From positions 32,513,001-32,577,000 of the forward strand of contig NC_092580.1 in NCBI RefSeq assembly GCF_037975245.1: a stretch of DNA of 64,000 nt, written 5' to 3'. The position numbers and the translations under genes are program-made. The notes under the pieces are model-generated. The model did not search any database, had not been told where the DNA came from, and saw nothing but the letters and a program-made list of their open reading frames with translations. The stretch comes from Apostichopus japonicus (Eukaryota; Echinodermata; Holothuroidea; Aspidochirotida; Stichopodidae). The stretch's first letter is position 1. Each line of letters begins with the position of its first letter. Below, piece by piece: positions 1 through 12,144 of this stretch.

Positions 1-1064
1 GAAACTGAAGGGTTCTTTTTCACGTTTCTAGTTGGTGGTGGATTTTTCTGATTTTATTTCATAAGTAAAATTAAGAAATATTGACTCTGAAAGTTCATGA
101 ATTATAGTGAACACTGGAATTAACTGGGGTACAGTAGGTAGGGATATGTATGCCTAAATGTTGTGATGAACAGAGAAAAACCTGACCGAAGTAGTGTTGG
201 AAAACTGAATTAAAACTTGCTATTTATTCATATTGAAAACTTGTATACATAACCATTTTTTCCATTAAAACTGTTTAGCAATAACATTAAACTTTAAATT
301 GTTCTACGGATAACCTTTATGAGCCCCAAGGACAATCAGCAACCATGGGTTTACAAATATCAGCTGGGCTGATAAACAGGAAAAAAAATCGTTCCTATCT
401 TGCTAATTAGTTCCTTCCTACGTAACATAAAGGGATGTTAAACATCAATGGAGTCATGTTTATATTCCAGTCTGCCTTTGCCGTCATGCCAGATTAATGA
501 AAAAAAACCCACAGCCTAATGAATAATCCAAACCCAAATAAAATGTGCTGCTTTTTTCGTGATGCACAGTACAAATTTAGTTCCCAAATGTACTCCTGTA
601 TGTGATTGAGTAGAAGGTGTTTCATGTCGCATCGATGGTATTAAAACAGAAGTGTGATTGCAAAGGTTTGATTCGCAGCTGTGGCACATTTCGGATAGCC
701 CTGTCAATATTTGACATCAAACAACATAATTTAGTGATTTGACATTTACATTACCCATTGATATTGATCTGAATCGATTTACTCTCTATTGTCTGAGCAC
801 ACCTGTCATCTAGAGGGTGAGGCTAACACAATAGGTTTCATTGTTAATTGAGTGGCTTAGGCTGGCTGGGCTTTGTAAATCAAGAAATTCATTTATTTAT
901 TGTGTTTGTAAATATTTGCTTTTTTTCATTGTACATAAATGAAACCCCATCTTTTAACATCTTTAATAACTTGTATTAATAGTAGAAGTATAGTTGGTAT
1001 TGTCCTCTGTGGTAGGTAGGTTTATGCTACATTTAAGTAGAACAGAAAATGTTACCATTTAGAA

Positions 1065-1137
1065 ACATGTGTGCAAAAGTAAGTGGGCCTGACGTTTCGA
1101 TCCTAGTAGGATCTTCTTCAAAGGCTAAATGACAAGT
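1065..1137 (-). repeat. Dispersed repeat with hammerhead-like core, copy 1
   Basis: Contains the core CCTGACGTTTCGATCCTAGT followed by AGGATCTTCTTCAAAGGC. Read on the minus strand it is TTGAAGA, an A, a GATCCT/AGGATC hairpin, then GAAAC and GTC. Three more copies lie at about 28789, 51447 and 52051. Confidence 0.7.
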
Positions 1138-1830
1138 AAGAGTAACAGAAGGGACAAAAACAAGCACAGAATACAGACAGGTTAATGAGCATGGTGAACA
1201 CAAAGAGATAGATGGAAGGGGATTAGTAGACACGGGATGGAGAGAAGAAACCAACAGGGCAAGAGGAGAGGTAGGAGATAAACATTTAGAAACCTGACGT
1301 AGAAGGTATGAAGTGCAGCTGCGATATGCAGATGTCACAAATATGAAAAAATAAGATGAAAAGTTTTTCTTTTTACGGTGCCCTTGATTTTGACTTGCTT
1401 TTATAGAAGCTCATGAAAGGTTTTTTAGGTTCAGTGCTTGCAATTTTTTTTTTCTTCCACCAGAAACCAACTGAGAGAAAGTCTTAAAGTTTAATTTTCT
1501 TTATAAACAGCCCTAGAATACTCATTTGTATAAAAGTTGCAGGTACCATTAAATTTTTGATCGGTTTATAATAGAAACAGTCGTAACGTTTCATTGGATA
1601 AGTTTACAACCAACAGCTGCTATGCTGCAGATATACAACATACGGTTGATAGTTGAAATAGTCAGTACAATAAGTAGAGTGTTTCTGTGAAATGATCACG
1701 TTTCCATGCTTGACTCTAACCGCTCTAATACGCAGTCAGACTGCCGCTAACGCTTGTTGCCACAGTAACTGTCACTAACGCTTGTTGCCATAGTAACCAG
1801 CATTCCCATTTTTCCATCGAACTGATACAG

Positions 1831-4800
1831 AAGACTGATGCACGTGCAGAGCGCAGATGAGTTTTACAGTCGCATGGGAAACCTAACTAACAAGATGCTG
1901 AGAGGACAGACCCTGGATGAAGATGATTTAATCCAGGTATGAGGAAGACCTAGCTGGTGTGAACCCAAACCCATGCATGCATGCAATATACCTCGACTGC
2001 TCTTATCTTATCTTGCATTTTTTGCATCTTGTAAAATTTGGTAAACTTTCAAATTTAGTCAAAAACTAACAATTCCATATTATATCTGTATTGGATGAAA
2101 TGGATAAATACTCTCTCACACTGTAGGAGCAGTCAAGTGATTGCATCACTTAGATCTCTGAAGAGTATCCAATTATGAGTTACTATTACCTGGTTTTTGG
2201 TAAGATGGGCAAAAAATACAGAGCTGCTCTGTAAAAGAGATATTGGATTTAAACTTGAAGTTGTGGAAAAAAATTGTAACTCCACCACCCAAATTACATG
2301 ACAGAATAAGTGACCTTTTGTTATTATATTTCAGTCAATACCTTTGTTGTCCCAAATTATGTAAATATTGTATTCTTAAAAATTGCAGTACTAAGTTTGA
2401 GTTTAATGAACCCCATTTAGAAAGTTTATATGTTTTATAATATCACAAATCAAATATGTGCATATTTACCAATATTTCTTTGACAAACTTGGGAATATCG
2501 AGTTGTGTTAAAAGCCTCAAATCGGGCAATGGAATATGAAATATCTGCTTAATTGTAGTGCAACACACCCACCCCATCAGTAAAATCTCCCCCCTCCTCA
2601 GTTTTGGCAGCTTAACTAACCGTGTTTGTTGCTTCGTAATGGTTTGAACGTCGGAGTTGATACCTCTTAGGTTGAAAAGTTAATAACGTTTCATCAAGCT
2701 CAAGATTTGTATCGATGCAGGTCGTTTCCAAAAATGTATCTTGTATCTCGATCGGGGAACCTGTAGGTTTAACTTGCTAAATGAGATGATTTGTGGACTT
2801 TCTCCGCAGACGATATACTCGATGGCGCCATTTCCATTCCCTCATCTGAACGAGATCAGAGAGAAGTATATGTTCAGCATTACGCCGTTCTCACCTTTGG
2901 GATCCCTGGAGAAGTCCGAGAAGGAGGTCGAGCCGAGTATGGTCAAGAAGGACAAAGGTCGTCAGAGTGACGATGAGGTCGACTTTGATGAAGATGACCT
3001 CCAAGCCATGACTTGCTTCACAGGATTCTTTCCAATGCCGATATCACCTCAGAGGGCTCGCATTGAAATGGGTGAGACATTTGAACTTTTGACCTTCCAT
3101 ACAGCACTTAAATATCAAAAGCTTGCCCATCACAAGCTATGTATTTGCCACCCTGTTTTAGTCAATCTAACTCCTTCCCACTCTCGTTATAGTTAAGAAA
3201 TCACTTAATAGTCAAGAAAAGGACAAACTTTTACCTATTTAGTGTCACAAAGTTACCTTTTCAGCAAAGTGTGCCTTGGGCACTCAGGGTAACATGGGAT
3301 AACAAAATTTCATAATAAACTAAAGGAATAAAAAAGACATCAAATGCAGGCCTGGTGATGTACTTGTCCCATGGGCCTCAACATGGCTTACAATACACTT
3401 GCTCACATCCATCATCCTCTCTTTTCCTTTTCCTTACCCACCACCTGTACTCCTTCCCACCCTTATTCCTTCTCACCATTAGTCCTTTCCTCCCTTACTC
3501 CTTCCCACCCTTATTCCTTCTCACCATTAGTCCTTTCCTCCCATACTCCTTCCCACCCTTATTCCTTCTCACCATTAGTCCTTTCCTCCCTTACTCCTTC
3601 CCACCCTTATTCCTTCTCACCATTAGTCCTTTCCTCCCCTACTCCTTCCCACCCTTATTCCTTCTCACCATTAGTCCTTTCCTCCCATACTCCTTCCCAC
3701 CCTTATTCCTTCTCACCATTAGTCCTTTCCTCCCTTACTCCTTCCCACCCTTATTCCTTCTCACCATTAGTCCTTTCCTCCCTTACTCCTTCCCACCCTT
3801 ATTCCTTCTCACCATTAGTCCTTTCCTCCCATACTCCTTCCCACCCTTATTCCTTCTCACCATTAGTCCTTTCCTCCCTTACTCCTTCCCACCCTTATTC
3901 CTTCTCACCATTAGTCCTTTCCTCCCATACTCCTTCCCACCCTTATTCCTTCTCACCATTAGTCCTTTCCTCCCATACTCCTTCCCACCCTTATTCCTTC
4001 TCACCATTAGTCCTTTCCTCCCTTACTCCTTCCCACCCTTATTCCTTCTCACCATTAGTCCTTTCCTCCCTTACTCCTTCCCACCCTTATTCCTTCTCAC
4101 CATTAGTCCTTTCCTCCCTTACTCCTTCCCACCCTTATTCCTTCTCACCATTAGTCCTTTCCTCCCATACTCCTTCCCACCCTTATTCCTTCTCACCATT
4201 AGTCCTTTCCTCCCTTACTCCTTCCCACCCTTATTCCTTCTCACCATTAGTCCTTTCCTCCCTTACTCCTTCCCACCCTTATTCCTTCTCACCATTAGTC
4301 CTTTCCTCCCTTACTTCTTCCCACCCTTCCTTCTTTCCTCTCTGTGAATTAATCTATTCTCTTCCAATGATGGTGATGGACTTATTCATCTCCTTCATCA
4401 GGTGACAGAAGTAATTCCTGCAACGATATTACCAGCGTCAGTCCTGGAGCCTTTGGCATGACCCCAGACGACCTGAGCAGCCAACAATCTGCGGCCATGT
4501 TGGAACGGATGAACCTGGACATACAATCACTGAAGAAGCAGTACTGGAGAATACAAAGGAAGCAAATGAGAGCTCATGTCGTTTATGCTCCTGGAAGCAA
4601 GAGTCAGGCCAGGACACCAGGTAAGATTCATGTATGGAGCATAGTCATAGCAGAAGAGAGTTGAACCTGATGGGAAGGGGGAGGGTAAGGTTGGGTTGGG
4701 GGAAAGCATCGGGTCAAGGTCTATTATGCAAGTTTGTATTCTCCTTCCATAGGCTGGTTGCATCCACTTGATCACTCCCCTGCAGTTATAATACTAAGGT

Positions 4801-6193
4801 AATCAAATTGATTTTCATGATCAAATGATTTTGGAATGGCAAACTGTAGATTTTTCCTACATGAATAAAGCCCCCATTTGGCTGACCAGTGCCAGTACCT
4901 TTACCTGCAAGACCATTACACTTTAATATCGCCAAAGAATCGAATACTTGCTCATACCTTTTGTTCTGAGTTTTCCTATCAATTGTTTCTTACTTTCCCT
5001 CGACAGCTTCTGGAAGTAAACAAAGAAAGAAGAAGAAGAAGACCCCAGTGGCCGCTGCAGCGATCGATTCCCCGGCCGTAATCAACCATCTCTTAATTGG
5101 AAAACATGGTCTGGGGGATAAGAATGCAAAAGTGACCCTCGGACCGCAGATAGCCCCTCCCCAAATACAGAACTATGACCATGAGGAGAAGAAGCACAAC
5201 AGGACACACATAAACGTGAAACCCAACGTCACCAAGACCCCTAAAAGCTTTAACGGGCAAAGAACTCCCAAACAGACGACAAAGTTGAGTCCAGCAGAAG
5301 TCCACGAAACTAGTTGGATGCAACCACCTACCAAAGACCGATCAGTGGCTGGAAGGGGAGGGCAGCAGGGGGAGAAAGAATCTTCTCTAGAACAAGAAAA
5401 AAACTGGCCACCACCGTCAAAAGATCAGCTGGTCTTAGCAGAAAGAGGGCATGATTTCAGTGGTGATCAGAAAAGAAACACTACAAGAAAAGGAAACCAA
5501 AAACATGGCAAGGAGAGGAAAAAGGCATCTTCAGCTAAGGATTGGGAGGACATCGACCTGTCTGGGTCGGATTCAGACTCCAATGCTCCTGATCTGATCG
5601 ATTTTGGAGATCGACGGAGAAGGGATGACTCTCGCAGGGTTCAAAGGTCGCTCAGTGAGAAGGGTCCAAGTTTAGAGGGGGCTATCGTTCATCCAGAGAT
5701 TGACGATTCTCAGAGGAATTCCTCCAGAGATGGAGAGAGTGCCACACCATCCTCCGTAGCGAATTCTTTCGCAGATTCCCCGGAATTGCGACAAGACCGA
5801 ATTTCGTCCATCTCGGAAATCGAAGAAGAAGGCGGGAAGAGGACGGTGAGCGAACTCACGACGGAATTTAATTTTGCTTTTGAGGCTTTCAAGCCGGAGA
5901 CCCCTAAAGCGACAGAGTCTCTGGCGCCCTCACTGGAGAACGGACATTGCGTGGGGTCGAAGAAGCCATGGTTGGTCAAGTCCTCAAATTGTGATCCGAA
6001 TCATGAGCCAAGTAGTCAGCATCTTGCAATGCATTCTGGGAGGCTACGATCTTCAAGTAGCGTTTCCACTGACTCACATTCCCCTACCACACCGACCAGC
6101 GAAGTATTTAATCCATTCCCAGTGAGAAAACTCAAAAGTAACGAAGAGAGTATGAAGCGAAAAGCCAAACTAGGACTTCTCCATGTTAACTGA
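1831..6193 (+). CDS. TBC1D30: TBC1D30-like Rab GTPase-activating protein, C-terminal exons (5' part outside window)
   Basis: Four exons join in frame: about 1831-1936, 2810-3071, 4402-4620 and 5007-6193 (stop TGA 6191-6193), giving about 590 C-terminal residues. Recognisable conserved blocks, in order, are ADEFYSRMGNLTNKML, TIYSMAPFPFPHLNEIREKY, a Ser-Pro-Gly block followed by MLERMNLDIQSLKKQYWRIQ, a KQRKKKKK basic run, then VINHLLIGKH. The rest is polar, Ser-rich and probably disordered, with an acidic patch (DIDLSGSDSDSNAPDLIDFGD) and an end of FNPFPVRKLKSN. This order matches vertebrate TBC1D30 downstream of the TBC domain as I remember it. The catalytic TBC (Rab-GAP) domain itself must lie upstream of the window. 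Mammalian TBC1D30 is reported to act on Rab8 in ciliary membrane traffic; that is family knowledge and not visible here. The 5' boundary of the first exon (acceptor near 1830) is the least certain. The intron 3072-4401 carries a 48-bp minisatellite. Confidence 0.85.
3449..4332 (+). repeat. 48-bp minisatellite, about 18 copies, in a TBC1D30 intron
   Basis: The pyrimidine-rich unit beginning ACTCCTTCCCACCCTTATTC recurs every 48 bp with almost no divergence. Because 48 is a multiple of 3 and the strand is C/T-rich, long open frames of 16-residue repeats appear in two frames. These are not taken as genes, because flanking TBC1D30 exons splice across the region. Nearly all variation is at one base of the CTCCC[T/A/C]TACTCC junction. 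Confidence 0.95.
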
Positions 6194-7386
6194 TTTTCAG
6201 GTATTGGGTTAAATAGAATGATGGTTTATGAGAGATATGTACAACATTTTGCAAATATTCTGTGAAAATTATGGCCTCTATTTATTAAATATTACCCATA
6301 CCTTCCTAGTTTCTTTAGTAACCTTGAACTTTTTATTTAATGAGGATAGTGTCTACAACCAAAGCTTAGTGGTGTAACTATAATATGAAGCTAAAATATG
6401 AAGGAAAAAAAAAGGAAATTATCAGTGGCTAGTTATAATTAAATTAAGTGTAAATTAATTAAGTATAAATGTAATTGGTTGTTCGAGTGAGGTATTAAAT
6501 TTGCTGAATCAGAGTGGTCTGTTGTTCTTTGTGAGTTGGTACTTCAATTCAGATGTGAAAAATTTTGTCAACCTGTTGTGTTTATCTGAGACATACCCCC
6601 AGTGTCATTGTTGTAAATAAGTCTTTGTTCCGAATGCAAATATGCTTCTCGAAATGTCAAGGAAGCGACAGAATGAGATGATTTACAAATACATTTGAAT
6701 GATAAAAAGCTTTGAACAGTACTAGCTTGAAGTATGCTAGAAAACATAAAAAAATATATGTTTAATTATTTCAAGTTCATTTCAAATGGTTTAGGTCAAG
6801 TTCGTTTCAAATGGTTTCATGTCATTATCTAGTTTGTGCTTAGTCACTAAGTAGGTAAACTCTATGTTTACAATTCATATTGGAGACATTTATTTAGACT
6901 GAAATACTTTTATTTTATATTATAATGAGATTACTCCATCAAAGACTTTTTCAACACTTTTTTCTTCCTTTTTTTGGTAATGGAAAAGATTTGTAGGGAG
7001 GGATTGGCCAACTTTTAAACCTTGGATGTCACTCCTTGAGGAAACCAGAAATTTGTCAAACATCTTTAACAGCCCATTTCTTCCATAGAGTTTAATAACA
7101 ATAATATAATTGATCTTGGTTTTATTCTTATTATTATCATTTTTTTGGATCATTTGTAGTTGAAAAAGTAAAAAAGTTGTGTGATCAGTATTAACACACT
7201 GGTGCAAAAACATTGAAAGAGTTTATTGCTTGTAAAGTCCAGATTATTTATGAAATATGAAAGAATGTCTCTTATCTTTCTTTGCGATATTGACATGACT
7301 TTTGTAAGTTTCCACCTGGGTAGGTTTGTTAAAACATATTGATCTTCTCCGTACATCAAATATTTTAAGATGAATATGAATGAAGG
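6194..7386. other. TBC1D30 3' UTR and intergenic DNA
   Basis: AT-rich DNA without a supportable coding exon. The first several hundred bases are probably 3' UTR. I did not find a poly(A) site that I could place with confidence. A small imperfect direct duplication of TTTCAAATGGTTT occurs near 6780-6820. Confidence 0.5.
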
Positions 7387-7763
7387 CAGTGGCGGAGCTA
7401 GGGGTATTGGTCAGGGGGGGGCGAGAATGGTCCGTAGGGGCGCTTTCGACATTATCTAAGCTGAGCGCCACCACAGGTTGGCGCGGAGCGTACAGAATTT
7501 TTTTTTGAGTAAAGATACTCCCTAGATCGCCGGAAATGACCCTTTCCGGGCCTTGCTAATTTGCAGATAAACGAAGAATAAATAGCTGTTAGAGCCATTT
7601 TGTCAGAAAATTACACCAACAAAATGTGACAAATGTCAATAGGTAGATGAAAAGCGCCATAAAAAAGTCAATAATCACGAATAAGTTAAAAGTGGTAAAA
7701 AGCTGAAAAGGGCGCCAGCAGTCCATTTGAGTCCGTCAGGGGGGTATGGACGCTCCGCCACAG
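7387..7763. mobile_element. hAT-type MITE, 377 bp, with perfect 8-bp TSD
   Basis: Ends are CAGTGGCGGAGC and GCTCCGCCACAG, inverted repeats with one mismatch in the outermost bases. It is flanked on both sides by AATGAAGG (7379-7386 and 7764-7771), an exact 8-bp target-site duplication typical of hAT transposons. There is no transposase ORF, so it is non-autonomous. Confidence 0.88.
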
Positions 7764-7771
7764 AATGAAGG

Positions 7772-9614
7772 CATTTCTATGGCAGTATATTCAAATATGG
7801 AGATTTGCCATGTCATAGAAACCACAGATTTGCCACAAACAGTTGTGAGTCCTCGCACATTTTTCATTTCTTATGATATCATGGTATTCATCTCAGTGTT
7901 TTAATATCTGCTCTGCTATACTGCCAAACCTTTCACCTCATAACATTTAGTTAGACCTCGGATATGGTCACGTGACTTTGATGGCGCAATGTTAAACTTC
8001 CAACATCTGACTATAACTTGAATCAGGTGCTCAGATATTTGTAAGAAATGTCCCGATTTTTCAAATCAAATTGGTTCTCATGGAAAAATGTAAAAATTTG
8101 GTCTCATTCTTGGTTCTTTCGCCTTTTACCGAGGTTTCAAAACCAGTGCCATAGAAACAAAGCTTTGTTCTAATTCTGGCATTTTCTTGCAACAGCAGTC
8201 TAGGTTCTTAAACATATTATTGCCCAAGAACCGTGTTTGGGTTTGGGTTTCTTTAGGCAGTCAGATATGCTTTAAAGTCGCTTTCTAGAAGAGGTATGCT
8301 TAATATCAGTATCATTTTATAGTTGCTCATGTCATAAATGACTAAGTAACATGCAAGGCAGGTATGTGTTTTGCTCTTACAAATGTGGCATTCACAGATT
8401 TCTATGTCATTCACAGGGCTAAAAAACCTTCACCTTCACAGCAAAAATGAGTTTTGTGAATGAGATGTCACAATTTCAAATTTTGTGAGTTCATTCCTTG
8501 TTTTCTATTTCTTAATATACAGTATGATTCTATAAGTATGACAGCATTTGAAGCCCTGATAGGTTCTTTGTGCTGAAGTGATATGTCCCAGTATTCTTGA
8601 AAATCATTCTGCATTTTTGGTCTTTCAGTCACCTAAATTTGAGTTTGTTCAGTTTGAATTCATAGTTTACTTGACCCAAGAATGTACATATTTGATTTAG
8701 TATGCTCATTCCTACTTGTTCATTCAAAACAGGCAATTTTATGAACAAAACCTGTATTCTACTTTGGTCAAAGAAAAATTTTCCCTCTTTGATTGCAGTT
8801 TCCCATTATTGATATTTATGCGAAATAGAACAAAAAATATTACTTTTATTCATTCAACTGTGCAATATATGACCATCTCTCGCCGATGGTTTGTCATTCA
8901 ATAAGTCGTTTTCTGTGCAAATTCCATTTCCTTTTTTCGAAGAGGAACAGACTGCCTTTCGTCTGTTCTATGTGCAATGTCGGATAGTTTTGTAGTCTTT
9001 CTCAGCGACAGGATCATTTTCCCCATCACATGAATTTACAAAAAACTTGACATAATTATATGCCATCGAGTCCTTCCTATTAATATATTCTTTATGCATA
9101 CATTCACTGTGTACAGTCTCTTTAAGATGGGTTTCAAAAAATTTCAAACCTTTTTGCCTGTTTGTGTTTGTCTGTTTTTTGTCAAACCTAATTTAGAGAA
9201 TATCTCATTCTTGTGTCATTTTGTTCTTCCACCTGAGGCTTCTTCTGTGTGATGTCTTAGTATGTGAAATGAAAAAATATCATTTCTAGGAAATTTAGTT
9301 AGAAGATTGACTATGTATTATTTCATGATCACAAGAGATGTTTAAAATCATGACAATCTCTGAAGAAAATAAACTTCAGATATGATAAAATAAAAAAAAA
9401 ATTATGCAGCTGTGTCAAGTTCTTTTTTCTGATGTACAGGACAAAATTTTGGCCTCTGGCTTCAGGTTTATCGTCAGCTGTACAATATTACTGACAATTG
9501 CACAGATGCAAACCTAGCCCCTTCCCCAAAGCTTTTCCTTGAAAGATCATCAGTTGTGCCCTCAAATAAGCTCGAATGTCAATTAATGGTCACTTATGAT
9601 TAGAGTATTAGAGA
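7772..9614. other. Intergenic DNA without recognisable genes
   Basis: AT-rich sequence with only short chance ORFs. I see no splice-framed coding exon, RNA gene or clear transposon end. Confidence 0.5.
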
Positions 9615-9879
9615 CAGGCGCGTAGCCAAGGGGGGGGGGGGGCGCGAAGGGGCACCCGCCCTCCTTTGAGCATATTTTTTTATGATATCGCTAGTAATTT
9701 CAAAAATAGAAAATGCTTAGATGCAACTTACAAGGCCTGGGAAGTGTCATTTCCAACTATGTGGGAGGCATTTTCAGCCAAAATTTTCTTGTGCGCTTCG
9801 CGCCAACCAATGGTGGCACTACGCTTAGTTTGCCTACAGGCTTGGCCCCTCCCTTGGCAATTTCCTCGCTATGCGCCTG
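9615..9879. mobile_element. hAT-type MITE, 265 bp, TSD 7/8
   Basis: Left end CAGGCGCGTAGCCAAGG and right end CTCGCTATGCGCCTG form terminal inverted repeats. The flanks ATTAGAGA (9607-9614) and ATTAAAGA (9880-9887) agree at 7 of 8 bases, consistent with an aged hAT target-site duplication. A poly-G run follows the left end. No coding capacity. Confidence 0.82.
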
Positions 9880-9887
9880 ATTAAAGA

Positions 9888-12144
9888 GTAATTTTGCAAC
9901 CATTCTAAAGACATGTTTCTCACTAAGAGTGCCCTCCTCAATGACTGGAAATAATTATGAGTGAAGATTGACAGGAAAGTACTTTTGGAAGGTTTCAGCA
10001 ACTTTTAAGATCCAAAAATGGGAAGCCATAACCATTTTTATTTGAAAGAATAGCAATGGAAATATATATATTTGTTCATGACAGTAACCTTTGACATTGC
10101 ACCCAGCCTCATATATCACCAAATGGTTCTCATACTTTCTACTGTCTTACCTTTCTCTCCCACCTGTCCCTATTTAATACCCTCTCGGTTTGTTGATATT
10201 ATATCAGTGCAGCTAGGCATGGTAAAAGCAACCCCATTGTGATGACACAAATGCCCATATTTGCAAAATACTATCACTCCAAAACAGGAAATATTTTACA
10301 CCCAAAAGATATGTTCTTCACATTTATTTCTCTCTCGTTCATGTTTGACATGAGGCTGGAAATATATCTTACAGCATTTGTTACCTGGCAACCAACCACA
10401 TGACATTGCCACATTTCACAGTGTGGTTCAATAAGACTGCCATTATGACATAACTTGTGGAGCAGCATGTCCTGCATTATTAGATGTGTCATTGATCACA
10501 AGAGCTGAAAGTAATTTATTTGTATGGTTGTCAATGCCTGAATTTTTACATATCGAATTGTAAATAGACATGCTAGTAAATAAGTAAGTTTAAATAAGTA
10601 TAAACAAGAGTATTGTGTCTTCAAGCCATTTTACAACCTTCTTTCATAAATTTATTTTTGTTGGGATAGTGATCAAGGAAGAGGAGGGGAATGGAAGCAT
10701 AGGGAGGGTATGGGTAAGAAGGCAGAAGAACTGCGAGGAAGCTTTGACTTGAAAACTTTTTTGTTTCAAAAGACTATGCCTTGAGTTTGTTTTTCTGAAT
10801 GACTTTGCTTTGCATTTCCATTATTAATTTTTAAGCATATTTCAGAAATGAAACATATCACAAATAAAAAAAGAAACATGGTTAAACAAGTTCTTGGCAA
10901 CTTGCTATGCTTAGCACTCTGAGATATCTGTCAACTCTTGCAGGTATAATACGAGAGATCAGAAAGCTGAAATTCTTTTGTTGAAATGAAATATGTTACA
11001 GTCAAAATGGGCTTTTCTCACCTTTGACTCTTAAATATTCTATTTCCCCTGCAAAATTAACCACAGAAATACCTAAAATAAACCCCAAATATGTTAAATT
11101 ATCAACTAACAAGTTAACATTTGAGTTACAAATCTGCTGACTAACCACAGGCAAAAACCTTACTACAAGTACCCCCTCGTTATTGAGATCAAGCCAGATG
11201 GCAGGAATGAAATCAAGCTTAGAGATATTTTGTTGATAATAACTGGTAAACCATACAAAATGACATCAACTGATGATGACATTTTCTCTGTTATCTGATA
11301 TTTTAAGTTTCGTTGGTCACATGGAACTTTAATGTGTTTCAAGGAAATGTAATCATTAATACAAATATTTAATGTGCCAATTTCACATGCACACGTTCAC
11401 GGGTTGAACCACTGGTAAAAATTTCCCTGGCTTTGACATTCTCTGCCAGGTTTTCATGCATCTCTCTTCTGCTTCACTTGAAACAATAATCCACTCTCAA
11501 CCATTATGAACCAAGACTCTTCTTCGTCACAATACTCTGTTCAAAAAGGAGGGAAAAACAAAAACAGTATAATAAACACGAATTATTCTTCACAGCAGAT
11601 GCATCATGGGTAAAATTAGAAGGAAAAAAGTATCGATAATTCAGGAATAATTCAAGAGTAATATGACCAGAACATATGAGAAATTATCATCACAAGAGTT
11701 TGTACCATTACACGACTTACAAGAACAAGATTTCGCCGACTTAAATCACAAAATTTCAGACTTCAATAAGGATGTTAAGCTTGTGGTAAGACTGACACTT
11801 TCTTCTTGGTTTACTAGTTTTATTACTTCAAAATCTCACAAAGTATTTAATTGTCATTTTTTATTCAATTTTTTTGTATGGATCTCTCCTTCAGACATTC
11901 AAACCGCAGGCATCAAGAAGCTTAGGGAACAATTGGCCGTGCTCTGTTTTACATAATAGGATAAAAGTGTGCAGTTTTACATAACACTTTAATACTGTAC
12001 AGTAGTATTACCATCTTGATACATGAGATGTGAAAAAGGTACATGAAAACTGCAGTCTATGAACTGCCTCAGTGCTGTTAAAAAAAGAATTTTTCAACAT
12101 GCAGTTTCAGCTTCCTACTTGATCAACCTAAACCTGCTTCAAAC
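9888..12144. other. Intergenic DNA, probably including the CHCHD3 3' UTR near its right end
   Basis: AT-rich and without supported exons. The 97-residue open frame at 11663-11956 (+) has no recognisable domain. Several TTTATT motifs (for example about 11868) could be minus-strand AATAAA poly(A) signals for CHCHD3, but none is decisive. Confidence 0.4.

Noticed and set aside
3355-4405. Two overlapping open frames of about 330-344 codons with 16-residue repeats
   Set aside because: They are the 48-bp minisatellite read in two frames. Flanking TBC1D30 exons splice across the region in phase.
11663-11956. 97-residue open frame on the plus strand
   Set aside because: No domain, no splice context and no similarity that I recognise; probably chance.
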